A stretch of DNA of 64,000 nucleotides. It comes from Labia minor (taxonomy: Eukaryota > Arthropoda > Insecta > Dermaptera > Spongiphoridae). The translations under genes and the position numbers were made by a program. Below, in pieces: positions 44,771 to 58,400 of the stretch (position 1 is its first letter; each line of letters starts with the position of its first letter). The notes beneath the pieces are model-generated. The model made no database searches. It had not been told where the DNA came from and was given only the letters and a program-made list of their open reading frames with translations. The stretch is taken from assembly GCA_963082975.1 (NCBI GenBank), contig OY720344.1, positions 1,860,001 through 1,924,000 on the forward strand, given 5' to 3'.

Positions 44771-44855
44771 AATATTAAATTCTATGTTACATTTTACATA
44801 TAATAGGCTCGTATGGTATTATATAATTAAAGAATTAAATATAATTAAATTAGTA
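44771..44855 (+). repeat. 85-bp exact direct duplication, copy 2
   Basis: Same 85 bases as 44032-44116, 739 bases further right and about 330 bases beyond the hAT target duplication. It directly precedes a truncated Helitron end. Confidence 0.9.
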
Positions 44856-44865
44856 ATACCAATTC

Positions 44866-45000
44866 GGCGCTCTTCACACCTAGACGGGGGCTCCGCCCCC
44901 TGTACCCCCGAGTGGTGCATAGTATTTGGTTGAAAGTAGTAAAAGTTTTCATCCATTTTGTTTCAATCCGTATGTAGTGTATTTTTAATTATAAGTAAAG
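44866..45000 (-). repeat. truncated Helitron 3' part
   Basis: It shares GGCGCTCTTCACACCTAGAC, GGGGGCTCCGCCCCC and CATAGTATTTGGTTGAAAGT with the 3' part of the Helitron at 29804-29950. The terminal hairpin is cut in half, so this is a broken end. Confidence 0.7.
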
Positions 45001-45160
45001 AAATCAATTGCAATTCAATGGGAAACAAAACGATGTTTTTTGTTTATTTATTTTTTACATAATAATATTAATATAAACATTGTAACAATGGTCTGTTCAT
45101 AACAATAATAATTGATAATACTATAATTAATTAATTAATACATAATACCGTATATTAGAT

Positions 45161-45327
45161 AAAATAATAAATTCGTTCATTTTACATCATAAAAATATTA
45201 AAAAAATATATTATTGATATTTCTGATGAATAATTATTTTTTCATGCCGAAAACCTAGGGTCATCCTACGATCACATTTCATAATTTTTACGGGAAAATT
45301 AAAAAATGAAATTTTTAAAAATAAACG
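45161..45327 (-). repeat. first satellite unit, inverted
   Basis: This stretch is the reverse complement of the satellite unit: it contains TTCATTTTACATCATAAAAA, TGATATTTCTGATGAATAAT, CCGAAAACCTAGGGTCATCC and TACGGGAAAATTAAAAAATG. All later units run the other way. Its dyad is altered (GATCACA instead of GATGACC), as is common at array edges. Confidence 0.8.
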
Positions 45328-47989
45328 AATTTATTATTTTTTTTAAAAGATTTCATTATAAATTCATTCAAAATAAACGAATTTATTATTTTTTTTAAAA
45401 GATTTCATTTTTTAATTTTACCGTAAAACTTATGAAAGGTCATCGTAGGATGACCCTAGGTTTAGGAAATATCTTTAATATATTTTTTTAATATTTTTAT
45501 GATGTAAAATGAACGAATTTATTATTTTTTTTAAAACATTTCATTTTTTAATTTTCCCGTAAAAATTATGAAAGGTCATCGTAGGATGACCCTAGGTTTA
45601 GGAAATATCAATAATATATTTTTTTAATATTTTTATGATGTAAAATGAACGAATTTATTATTTATTTTTAAAAATTTCATTTTTTAATTTTCCCGTAAAA
45701 ATTATGAAAGGTCATCTTAGGATGACCCTAGGTTTTCGGCATAAAAAAATAATTTTTAGTTAGAAATATGAATAATATATTTTTTTTATATTTTTATGAT
45801 GTAAAATGAACGAATTTATTATTTATTTTTAAAAATTTCATTTTTTAATTTTCCCGTAAAAATTATGAAAGGTCATCGTAGGATGACCCTAGGTTTTCGG
45901 CATAAAAAAATACTTATTCATCAGAAATATCAATAATATATTTTTTTAATATTTTTATGATGTAAAATGAACGAATTTATTATTTATTTTTAAAACATTT
46001 CATTTTTTAATTTTCCCGTAAAAATTATGAAAGGTCATCGTAGGATGACCCTAGGTTTTCGGCATAAAAAAATAATTATTCATCAGAAATATCAATAATA
46101 TATTTTTTTAATATTTTTATGATGTAAAATGAACGAATTTATTATTTATTTTTAAAAATTTCATTTTTTAATTTTCCCGTAAAAATTATGAAAGGTCATC
46201 GTAGGATGACCCTAGGTTTTCGGCATAAAAAAATAATTATTCATCAGAAATATCAATAATATATTTTTTTAATATTTTTATGATGTAAAATGAACGAATT
46301 TATTATTTATTTTTAAAACATTTCATTTTTTAATTTTCCCGTAAAAATTATGAAAGGTCATCGTAGGATGACCCTAGGTTTTCGGCATAAAAAAATACTT
46401 ATTCATCAGAAATATCAATAATATATTTTTTTAATATTTTTATGATGTAAAATGAACGAATTTATTATTTATTTTTAAAACATTTCATTTTTTAATTTTC
46501 CCGTAAAAATTATAAAAGGTCATCGTAGGATGACCCTAGGTTTTCGGCATAAAAAAATACTTATTCATCAGAAATATCAATAATATATTTTTTTAATATT
46601 TTTATGATGTAAAATGAACGAATTTATTATTTATTTTTAAAACATTTCATTTTTTAATTTTCCCGTAAAAATTATGAAAGGTCATCGTAGGATGACCCTA
46701 GGTTTTCGGCATAAAAAAATACTTATTCATCAGAAATATCAATAATATATTTTTTTAATATTTTTATGATGTAAAATGAACGAATTTATTATTTATTTTT
46801 TAAAATTTCATTTTTTAATTTTCCCGTAAAAATTATGAAAGGTCATCGTAGGATGACCCTAGGTTTTCGGCATAAAAAAATAATTATTCATCAGAAATAT
46901 CAATAATATATTTTTTTAATATTTTTATGATGTAAAATGAACGAATTTATTATTTATTTTTAAAAATTTCATTTTTTAATTTTCCCGTAAAAATTATGAA
47001 AGGTCATCTTAGGATGACCCTAGGTTTTCGGCATAAAAAAATAATTTTTAGTTAGAAATATGAATAATATATTTTTTTTATATTTTTATGATGTAAAATG
47101 AACGAATTTATTATTTATTTTTAAAAATTTCATTTTTTAATTTTCCCGTAAAAATTATGAAAGGTCATCGTAGGATGACCCTAGGTTTTCGGCATAAAAA
47201 AATACTTATTCATCAGAAATATCAATAATATATTTTTTTAATATTTTTATGATGTAAAATGAACGAATTTATTATTTATTTTTAAAACATTTCATTTTTT
47301 AATTTTCCCGTAAAAATTATGAAAGGTCATCGTAGGATGACCCTAGGTTTTCGGCATAAAAAAATAATTATTCATCAGAAATATCAATAATATATTTTTT
47401 TAATATTTTTATGATGTAAAATGAACGAATTTATTATTTATTTTTAAAAATTTCATTTTTTAATTTTCCCGTAAAAATTATGAAAGGTCATCGTAGGATA
47501 CCCTAGGTTTTCGGCATAAAAAAATAATTATTCATCAGAAATATCAATAATATATTTTTTTAATATTTTTATGATGTAAAATGAACGAATTTATTATTTA
47601 TTTTTAAAACATTTCATTTTTTAATTTTCCCGTAAAAATTATGAAAGGTCATCGTAGGATGACCCTAGGTTTTCGGCATAAAAAAATACTTATTCATCAG
47701 AAATATCAATAATATATTTTTTTAATATTTTTATGATGTAAAATGAACGAATTTATTATTTATTTTTAAAACATTTCATTTTTTAATTTTCCCGTAAAAA
47801 TTATAAAAGGTCATCGTAGGATGACCCTAGGTTTTCGGCATAAAAAAATACTTATTCATCAGAAATATCAATAATATATTTTTTTAATATTTTTATGATG
47901 TAAAATGAACGAATTTATTATTTATTTTTTAAAATTTCATTTTTTAATTTTCCCGTAAAAATTATGAAAGGTCATCTTAGGATGACCCT

Positions 47990-50900
47990 AGGTTTTGGGC
48001 ATAAAAAAATAATTATTCATCAGAAATATCAATAATATAGTTTTTTAATATTTTTATGATGTAAAATGAACGAATTTATTATTTATTTTTAAAAATATCA
48101 TTTTTTAATTTTCCCGTAAAAATTATGAAAGGTCATCGTAGGATGACCCTAGGTTTTCGGCATAAACAAATAATTATTCATCAGAAATATCAATAATATA
48201 TTTTTTTAATATTTTTATGTTGTAAAATGAACGAATTTATTATTTATTTTTAAAAATTTCATTTTTTAATTTTCCCGTAAAAATTATGAAAAGTCATCTT
48301 AGGATGACCCTAGGTTTTCGGCATAAAAAAATAATTTTTAGTTAGAAATATGAAGAATATATTTTTTTTATATTTTTATGATGTAAAATGAACGAATTTA
48401 TTATTTATTTTTAAAAATTTCATTTTTTAATTTTCCCGTAAAAATTATGAAAGGTCATCGTAGGATGACCCTAGGTTTTCGGCATAAAAAATAATTTTTA
48501 GTAAGAAATATGAATAATATATTTTTTTAATATTTTTATGATGTAAAATGAACGAATTTATTATTTATTTTTAAAAATTTCATTTTTTATTTTTCCCGTA
48601 AAAATTATGAAAGGTCATCGTAGGATGACCCTAGGTTTAGGAAATATCAATAATATATTTTTTTAATATTTTTATGATGTAAAATGAACGAATTTATTAT
48701 TTATTTTTAAAAATATCATTTTTTAATTTTCCCGTAAAAATTATGAAAGGTCATCGTAGGATGACCCTAGGTTTTCGGCATAAAAAAATAATTATTCATC
48801 AGAAATATCAATAATATATTTTTTTAATATTTTTATGTTGTAAAATGAACGAATTTATTATTTATTTTTAAAAATTTCATTTTTTAATTTTCCCGTAAAA
48901 ATTACGAAAGGTCATCTTAGGATAACACAGGTTTTCGGCATAAAAAAATAATTTTTAGTTAGAAATATGAATAATATATTTTTTTTATATTTTTATGATG
49001 TAAAATGAACGAATTTATTATTTATTTTTAAAAATTTCATTTTTTAATTTTCACGTAAAAAGTATGAAAGGTCATCATAGGATGACCCTAGGTTTTCGGC
49101 ATAAAAAAATAATTATTCATCAGAAATATCAATAATATATTTTTTTAATATTTTTATGTTGTAAAATGAACGAATTTATTATTTATTTTTTAAAATTTCA
49201 TTTTTTAATTTTCCCGTAAAAATTATGAAAGGTCATCGTAGGATGACCCTAGGTTTTCGGCATAAAAAATAATTTTTAGTAAGAAATATGAATAATATAT
49301 TTTTTTAATATTTTTATGATGTAAAATGAACGAATTTATTATTTATTTTTAAAAATTTCATTTTTTATTTTTCCCGTAAAAATTATGAAAGGTCATCGTA
49401 GGATGACCCTAGGTTTAGGAAATATCAATAATATATTTTTTTAATATTTTTATGATGTAAAATGAATGAATTTATTATATTTTTTAAAACATTTCATTTT
49501 TTAATTTTCCCGTAAAAATTATGAAAGGTCATCGTAGGATGACCCTAAGTTTAGGAAATATCAATAATATATTTTTTTTAATATTTTTATGATGTAAAAT
49601 GAACGAATTTATTATTTATTTTTAAAAATTTCATTTTTTAATTTTCCCGTAAAAATTATGAAAGGTCATCGTAGGATGACCCTAGGTTTTCGGCATAAAA
49701 AAATAATTATTCATCAGAAATATCAATAATATATTTTTTTAATATTTTTATGATGTAAAATGAACGAATTTATTATTTATTTTTAAAACATTTCATTTTT
49801 TAATTTTCCCGTAAAAATTATAAAAGGTCATCGTAGGATGACCCTAGGTTTTCGGCATAAAAAAATACTTATTCATCAGAAATATCAATAATATATTTTT
49901 TTAATATTTTTATGATGTAAAATGAACGAATTTCTTATTTATTTTTAAAACATTTCATTTTTTAATTTTCCCGTAAAAATTATGAAAGGTCATCGTAGGA
50001 TGACCCTAGGTTTTCGGCATAAAAAAATAATTATTCATCAGAAATATCAATAATATATTTTTTTAATATTTTTATGATGTAAAATGAACGACTTTATTAT
50101 TTATTTTTAAAAATATCATTTTTTAATTTTCCCGTAAAAATTATGAAAGGTCATCGTAGGATGACCCTAGGTTTTCGGCATAAAAATATAATTATTCATC
50201 AGAAATATCAATAATATATTTTTTTAATATTTTTATGATGTAAAATGAACGAATTTATTATTTATTTTTAAAACATTTCATTTTTTAATTTTCCCGTAAA
50301 AATTATGAAAGGTCATCTTAGGATGACCCTAGGTTTTCGGCATAAAAAAATAATTTTTAGTTAGAAATATGAATAATATATTTTTTTTATATTTTTATGA
50401 TGTAAAATGAACGAATTTATTATTTATTTTTTAAAATTTCATTTTTTAATTTTCCCGTAAAAATTATGAAAGGTCATCGTAGGATGACCCTAGGTTTTCG
50501 GCATAAAAAATAATTTTTAGTAAGAAATATGAATAATATATTTTTTTAATATTTTTATGATGTAAAATGAACGAATTTATTATTTATTTTTAAAAATTTC
50601 ATTTTTTATTTTTCCCGTAAAAATTATGAAAGGTCATCGTAGGATGACCCTAGGTTTAGGAAATATCAATAATATATTTTTTTAATATTTTTATGATGTA
50701 AAATGAATGAATTTATTATATTTTTTAAAACATTTCATTTTTTAATTTTCCCGTAAAAATTATGAAAGGTCATCGTAGGATGACCCTAGGTTTTCGGCAT
50801 AAAAAAATAATTATTCATCAGAAATATCAATAATATATTTTTTTAATATTTTTATGTTGTAAAATGAACGAATTTATTATTTATTTTTAAAAATTTCATT

Positions 50901-53900
50901 TTTTAATTTTCCCGTAAAAATTACGAAAGGTCATCTTAGGATGACACAGGTTTTCGGCATAAAAAAATAATTTTTAGTTAGAAATATGAATAATATATTT
51001 TTTTTATATTTTTATGATGTAAAATGAACGAATTTATTATTTATTTTTAAAAATTTCATTTTTTAATTTTCACGTAAAAAGTATGAAAGCTCATCATAGG
51101 ATGACCCTAGGTTTTCGGCATAAAAAAATAATTATTCATCAGAAATATCAATAATATATTTTTTTAATATTTTTATGTTGTAAAATGAACGAATTTATTA
51201 TTTATTTTTTAAAATTTCATTTTTTAATTTTCCCGTAAAAATTATGAAAGGTCATCGTAGGATGACCCTAGGTTTTCGGCATAAAAAATAATTTTTAGTA
51301 AGAAATATGAATAATATATTTTTTTAATATTTTTATGATGTAAAATGAACGAATTTATTATTTATTTTTAAAAATTTCATTTTTTATTTTTCCCGTAAAA
51401 ATTATGAAAGGTCATCGTAGGATGACCCTAGGTTTAGGAAATATCAATAATATATTTTTTTAATATTTTTATGATGTAAAATGTATGAATTTATTATATT
51501 TTTTAAAACATTTCATTTTTTAATTTTCCCGTAAAAATTATGAAAGGTCATCGTAGGATGACCCTAAGTTTAGGAAATATCAATAATATATTTTTTTTAA
51601 TATTTTTATGATGTAAAATGAACGAATTTATTATTTATTTTTAAAAATTTCATTTTTTAATTTTCCCGTAAAAATTATGAAAGGTCATCGTAGGATGACC
51701 CTAGGTTTTCGGCATAAAAAAATAATTATTCATCAGAAATATCAATAATATATTTTTTTAATATTTTTATGATGTAAAATGAACGAATTTATTATTTATT
51801 TTTAAAACATTTCATTTTTTAATTTTCCCGTAAAAATTATAAAAGGTCATCGTAGGATGACCCTAGGTTTTCGGCATAAAAAAATACTTATTCATCAGAA
51901 ATATCAATAATATATTTTTTTAATATTTTTATGATGTAAAATGAACGAATTTCTTATTTATTTTTAAAACATTTCATTTTTTAATTTTCCCGTAAAAATT
52001 ATGAAAGGTCATCGTAGGATGACCCTAGGTTTTCGGCATAAAAAAATAATTATTCATCAGAAATATCAATAATATATTTTTTTAATATTTTTATGATGTA
52101 AAATGAACGACTTTATTATTTATTTTTAAAAATATCATTTTTTAATTTTCCCGTAAAAATTATGAAAGGTCATCGTAGGATGACCCTAGGTTTTCGGCAT
52201 AAAAATATAATTATTCATCAGAAATATCAATAATATATTTTTTTAATATTTTTATGATGTAAAATGAACGAATTTATTATTTATTTTTAAAACATTTCAT
52301 TTTTTAATTTTCCCGTAAAAATTATGAAAGGTCATCTTAGGATGACCCTAGGTTTTCGGCATAAAAAAATAATTTTTAGTTAGAAATATGAATAATATAT
52401 TTTTTTTATATTTTTATGATGTAAAATGAACGAATTTATTATTTATTTTTTAAAATTTCATTTTTTAATTTTCCCGTAAAAATTATGAAAGGTCATCGTA
52501 GGATGACCCTAGGTTTTCGGCATAAAAAATAATTTTTAGTAAGAAATATGAATAATATATTTTTTTAATATTTTTATGATGTAAAATGAACGAATTTATT
52601 ATTTATTTTTAAAAATTTCATTTTTTATTTTTCCCGTAAAAATTATGAAAGGTCATCGTAGGATGACCCTAGGTTTAGGAAATATCAATAATATATTTTT
52701 TTAATATTTTTATGATGTAAAATGAATGAATTTATTATATTTTTTAAAACATTTCATTTTTTAATTTTCCCGTAAAAATTATGAAAGGTCATCGTAGGAT
52801 GACCCTAAGTTTAGGAAATATCAATAATATATTTTTTTTAATATTTTTATGATGTAAAATGAACGAATTTATTATTTATTTTTAAAACATTTCATTTTTT
52901 AATTTTCCCGTAAAAATTATGAAAGGTCATCGTAGGATGACCCTAGGTTTTCGGCATAAAAAAATAATTATTCATCAGAAATATCAATAATATATTTTTT
53001 TAATATTTTTATGATGTAAAATGAACGAATTTCTTATTTATTTTTAAAACATTTCATTTTTTAATTTTCCCGTAAAAATTATGAAAGGTCATCGTAGGAT
53101 GACCCTAGGTTTTCGGCATAAAAAAATAATTATTCATCAGAAATATCAATAATATATTTTTTTAATATTTTTATGATGTAAAATGAACGACTTTATTATT
53201 TATTTTTAAAAATATCATTTTTTAATTTTCCCGTAAAAATTATGAAAGGTCATCGTAGGATGACCCTAGGTTTTCGGCATAAAAATATAATTATTCATCA
53301 GAAATATCAATAATATATTTTTTTAATATTTTTATGATGTAAAATGAACGAATTTATTATTTATTTTTAAAACATTTCATTTTTTAATTTTCCCGTAAAA
53401 ATTATGAAAGGTCATCTTAGGATGACCCTAGGTTTTCGGCATAAAAAAATAATTTTTAGTTAGAAATATGAATAATATATTTTTTTTATATTTTTATGAT
53501 GTAAAATGAACGAATTTATTATTTATTTTTTAAAATTTCATTTTTTAATTTTCCCGTAAAAATTATGAAAGGTCATCGTAGGATGACCCTAGGTTTTCGG
53601 CATAAAAAATAATTTTTAGTAAGAAATATGAATAATATATTTTTTTAATATTTTTATGATGTAAAATGAACGAATTTATTATTTATTTTTAAAAATTTCA
53701 TTTTTTATTTTTCCCGTAAAAATTATGAAAGGTCATCGTAGGATGACCCTAGGTTTAGGAAATATCAATAATATATTTTTTTAATATTTTTATGATGTAA
53801 AATGAATGAATTTATTATATTTTTTAAAACATTTCATTTTTTAATTTTCCCGTAAAAATTATGAAAGGTCATCGTAGGATGACCCTAAGTTTAGGAAATA

Positions 53901-55430
53901 TCAATAATATATTTTTTTTAATATTTTTATGATGTAAAATGAACGAATTTATTATTTATTTTTAAAACATTTCATTTTTTAATTTTCCCGTAAAAATTAT
54001 GAAAGGTCATCGTAGGATGACCCTAGGTTTTCGGCATAAAAAAATAATTATTCATCAGAAATATCAATAATATATTTTTTTAATATTTTTATGATGTAAA
54101 ATGAACGAATTTATTATTTATTTTTAAAAATTTCATTTTTTAATTTTCCCGTAAAAATTATGAAAGGTCATCGTAGGATGACCCTAGGTTTTCGGCATAA
54201 AAAAATAATTATTGATCAGAAATATCAATAATATTTTTTTTTAATATTTTTATGATGTAAAATGAACGAATTTATTATTTATTTTTAAAAAATTTCATTT
54301 TTTAATTTTCCCGTAAAAATTATGAAAGGTCATCGTAGGATGACCCTAGGTTTTCGGCATAAAAAAATAATTTTTAGTTAGAAATATGAATAATATATTT
54401 TTTTAATATTTTTATGATGTAAAATGAACGAATTTATTATTTATTTTTAAAAATTTCATTTTTTAATTTTCACGTAAAAATTATGAAAGGTCATCTTAGG
54501 ATGACCCTAGGTTTTCGGCATAAAAAAATAATTATTCATCAGAAATATCAATAATATAGTTTTTTAATATTTTTATGATGTAAAATGAACGAATTTATTA
54601 TTTATTTTTAAAAATATCATTTTTTAATTTTCCCGTAAAAATTATGAAAGGTCATCGTAGGATGACCCTAGGTTTTCGGTATAAAAAAATAATTATTCAT
54701 CAGAAATATCAATAATATATTTTTTTAATATTTTTATGAAGTAAAATGAACGAATTTATTATTTTTTTTAAAACATTTCATTTTTTAATTTTCCCGTAAA
54801 AATTATGAAAGGTAATCGTAGGATGACCCTTGGTTTTCGGCATAAAAAAATAATTATTCATCAGAAATATCAATAATATATTTTTTTAATATTTTTATGT
54901 TGTAAAATGAACGAATTTATTATTTATTTTTAAAAATTTCATTTTTTAATTTTCCCGTAAAAATTATGAAAGGTCATCGTAGGATGACCCTAGGTTTTCG
55001 GCATAAAAAATAATTTTTAGTATGAAATATGAATAATATATTTTTTTAATATTTTTATGATGTAAAATGAACGAATTTATTATTTATTTTTAAAAATTTC
55101 ATTTTTTATTTTTCCCGTAAAAATTATGAAAGGTCATCGTAGGATGACCCTAGGTTTAGGAAATATCAATAATATATTTTTTTAATATTTTTATGATGTA
55201 AAATGAACGAATTTATTATATTTTTTAAAACATTTCATTTTTTAATTTTCCCGTAAAAATTATGAAAGGTCATCGTAGGATGACCCTAAGTTTAGGAAAT
55301 ATCAATAATATATTTTTTTAATATTTTTATGATGTAAAATGAACGAATTTATTATTTATTTTTAAAAATTTCATTTTTTAATTTTCCCGTAAAAATTATG
55401 AAAGGTCATCGTAGGATGACCCTAGGTTTT
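47990..55430 (+). repeat. about 7.43-kb higher-order repeat, copy 1
   Basis: Rare variants recur with a shift of about 7435: GCATAAACAAATA 48163/55599, AAGCTCATCATAGG 51087/58522, AATGTATGAATTT 51481/58917, TTGATCAGAAATATC 54211/61646, GGTAATCGTAGG 54812/62247. Inside it, ACACAGG recurs at 48915 and 50940 (about 2.02 kb), and AATTTCTTATTT recurs at 49927, 51944 and 53025 (about 2.02 kb, then 1.08 kb). Confidence 0.85.
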
Positions 55431-58400
55431 CGGCATAAAAAAATAATTATTCATCAGAAATATCAATAATATATTTTTTTAATATTTTTATGATGTAAAA
55501 TGAACGAATTTATTATTTATTTTTAAAAATATCATTTTTTAATTTTCCCGTAAAAATTATGAAAGGTCATCGTAGGATGACCCTAGGTTTTCGGCATAAA
55601 CAAATAATTATTCATCAGAAATATCAATAATATATTTTTTTAATATTTTTATGTTGTAAAATGAACGAATTTATTATTTATTTTTAAAAATTTCATTTTT
55701 TAATTTTCCCGTAAAAATTATGAAAAGTCATCTTAGGATGACCCTAGGTTTTCGGCATAAAAAAATAATTTTTAGTTAGAAATATGAAGAATATATTTTT
55801 TTTATATTTTTATGATGTAAAATGAACGAATTTATTATTTATTTTTAAAAATTTCATTTTTTAATTTTCCCGTAAAAATTATGAAAGGTCATCGTAGGAT
55901 GACCCTAGGTTTTCGGCATAAAAAATAATTTTTAGTAAGAAATATGAATAATATATTTTTTTAATATTTTTATGATGTAAAATGAACGAATTTATTATTT
56001 ATTTTTAAAAATTTCATTTTTTATTTTTCCCGTAAAAATTATGAAAGGTCATCGTAGGATGACCCTAGGTTTAGGAAATATCAATAATATATTTTTTTAA
56101 TATTTTTATGATGTAAAATGAACGAATTTATTATTTATTTTTAAAAATATCATTTTTTAATTTTCCCGTAAAAATTATGAAAGGTCATCGTAGGATGACC
56201 CTAGGTTTTCGGCATAAAAAAATAATTATTCATCAGAAATATCAATAATATATTTTTTTAATATTTTTATGTTGTAAAATGAACGAATTTATTATTTATT
56301 TTTAAAAATTTCATTTTTTAATTTTCCCGTAAAAATTACGAAAGGTCATCTTAGGATGACACAGGTTTTCGGCATAAAAAAATAATTTTTAGTTAGAAAT
56401 ATGAATAATATATTTTTTTTATATTTTTATGATGTAAAATGAACGAATTTATTATTTATTTTTAAAAATTTCATTTTTTAATTTTCACGTAAAAAGTATG
56501 AAAGGTCATCATAGGATGACCCTAGGTTTTCGGCATAAAAAAATAATTATTCATCAGAAATATCAATAATATATTTTTTTAATATTTTTATGTTGTAAAA
56601 TGAACGAATTTATTATTTATTTTTTAAAATTTCATTTTTTAATTTTCCCGTAAAAATTATGAAAGGTCATCGTAGGATGACCCTAGGTTTTCGGCATAAA
56701 AAATAATTTTTAGTAAGAAATATGAATAATATATTTTTTTAATATTTTTATGATGTAAAATGAACGAATTTATTATTTATTTTTAAAAATTTCATTTTTT
56801 ATTTTTCCCGTAAAAATTATGAAAGGTCATCGTAGGATGACCCTAGGTTTAGGAAATATCAATAATATATTTTTTTAATATTTTTATGATGTAAAATGAA
56901 TGAATTTATTATATTTTTTAAAACATTTCATTTTTTAATTTTCCCGTAAAAATTATGAAAGGTCATCGTAGGATGACCCTAAGTTTAGGAAATATCAATA
57001 ATATATTTTTTTTAATATTTTTATGATGTAAAATGAACGAATTTATTATTTATTTTTAAAAATTTCATTTTTTAATTTTCCCGTAAAAATTATGAAAGGT
57101 CATCGTAGGATGACCCTAGGTTTTCGGCATAAAAAAATAATTATTCATCAGAAATATCAATAATATATTTTTTTAATATTTTTATGATGTAAAATGAACG
57201 AATTTATTATTTATTTTTAAAACATTTCATTTTTTAATTTTCCCGTAAAAATTATAAAAGGTCATCGTAGGATGACCCTAGGTTTTCGGCATAAAAAAAT
57301 ACTTATTCATCAGAAATATCAATAATATATTTTTTTAATATTTTTATGATGTAAAATGAACGAATTTCTTATTTATTTTTAAAACATTTCATTTTTTAAT
57401 TTTCCCGTAAAAATTATGAAAGGTCATCGTAGGATGACCCTAGGTTTTCGGCATAAAAAAATAATTATTCATCAGAAATATCAATAATATATTTTTTTAA
57501 TATTTTTATGATGTAAAATGAACGACTTTATTATTTATTTTTAAAAATATCATTTTTTAATTTTCCCGTAAAAATTATGAAAGGTCATCGTAGGATGACC
57601 CTAGGTTTTCGGCATAAAAATATAATTATTCATCAGAAATATCAATAATATATTTTTTTAATATTTTTATGATGTAAAATGAACGAATTTATTATTTATT
57701 TTTAAAACATTTCATTTTTTAATTTTCCCGTAAAAATTATGAAAGGTCATCTTAGGATGACCCTAGGTTTTCGGCATAAAAAAATAATTTTTAGTTAGAA
57801 ATATGAATAATATATTTTTTTTATATTTTTATGATGTAAAATGAACGAATTTATTATTTATTTTTTAAAATTTCATTTTTTAATTTTCCCGTAAAAATTA
57901 TGAAAGGTCATCGTAGGATGACCCTAGGTTTTCGGCATAAAAAATAATTTTTAGTAAGAAATATGAATAATATATTTTTTTAATATTTTTATGATGTAAA
58001 ATGAACGAATTTATTATTTATTTTTAAAAATTTCATTTTTTATTTTTCCCGTAAAAATTATGAAAGGTCATCGTAGGATGACCCTAGGTTTAGGAAATAT
58101 CAATAATATATTTTTTTAATATTTTTATGATGTAAAATGAATGAATTTATTATATTTTTTAAAACATTTCATTTTTTAATTTTCCCGTAAAAATTATGAA
58201 AGGTCATCGTAGGATGACCCTAGGTTTTCGGCATAAAAAAATAATTATTCATCAGAAATATCAATAATATATTTTTTTAATATTTTTATGTTGTAAAATG
58301 AACGAATTTATTATTTATTTTTAAAAATTTCATTTTTTAATTTTCCCGTAAAAATTACGAAAGGTCATCTTAGGATGACACAGGTTTTCGGCATAAAAAA

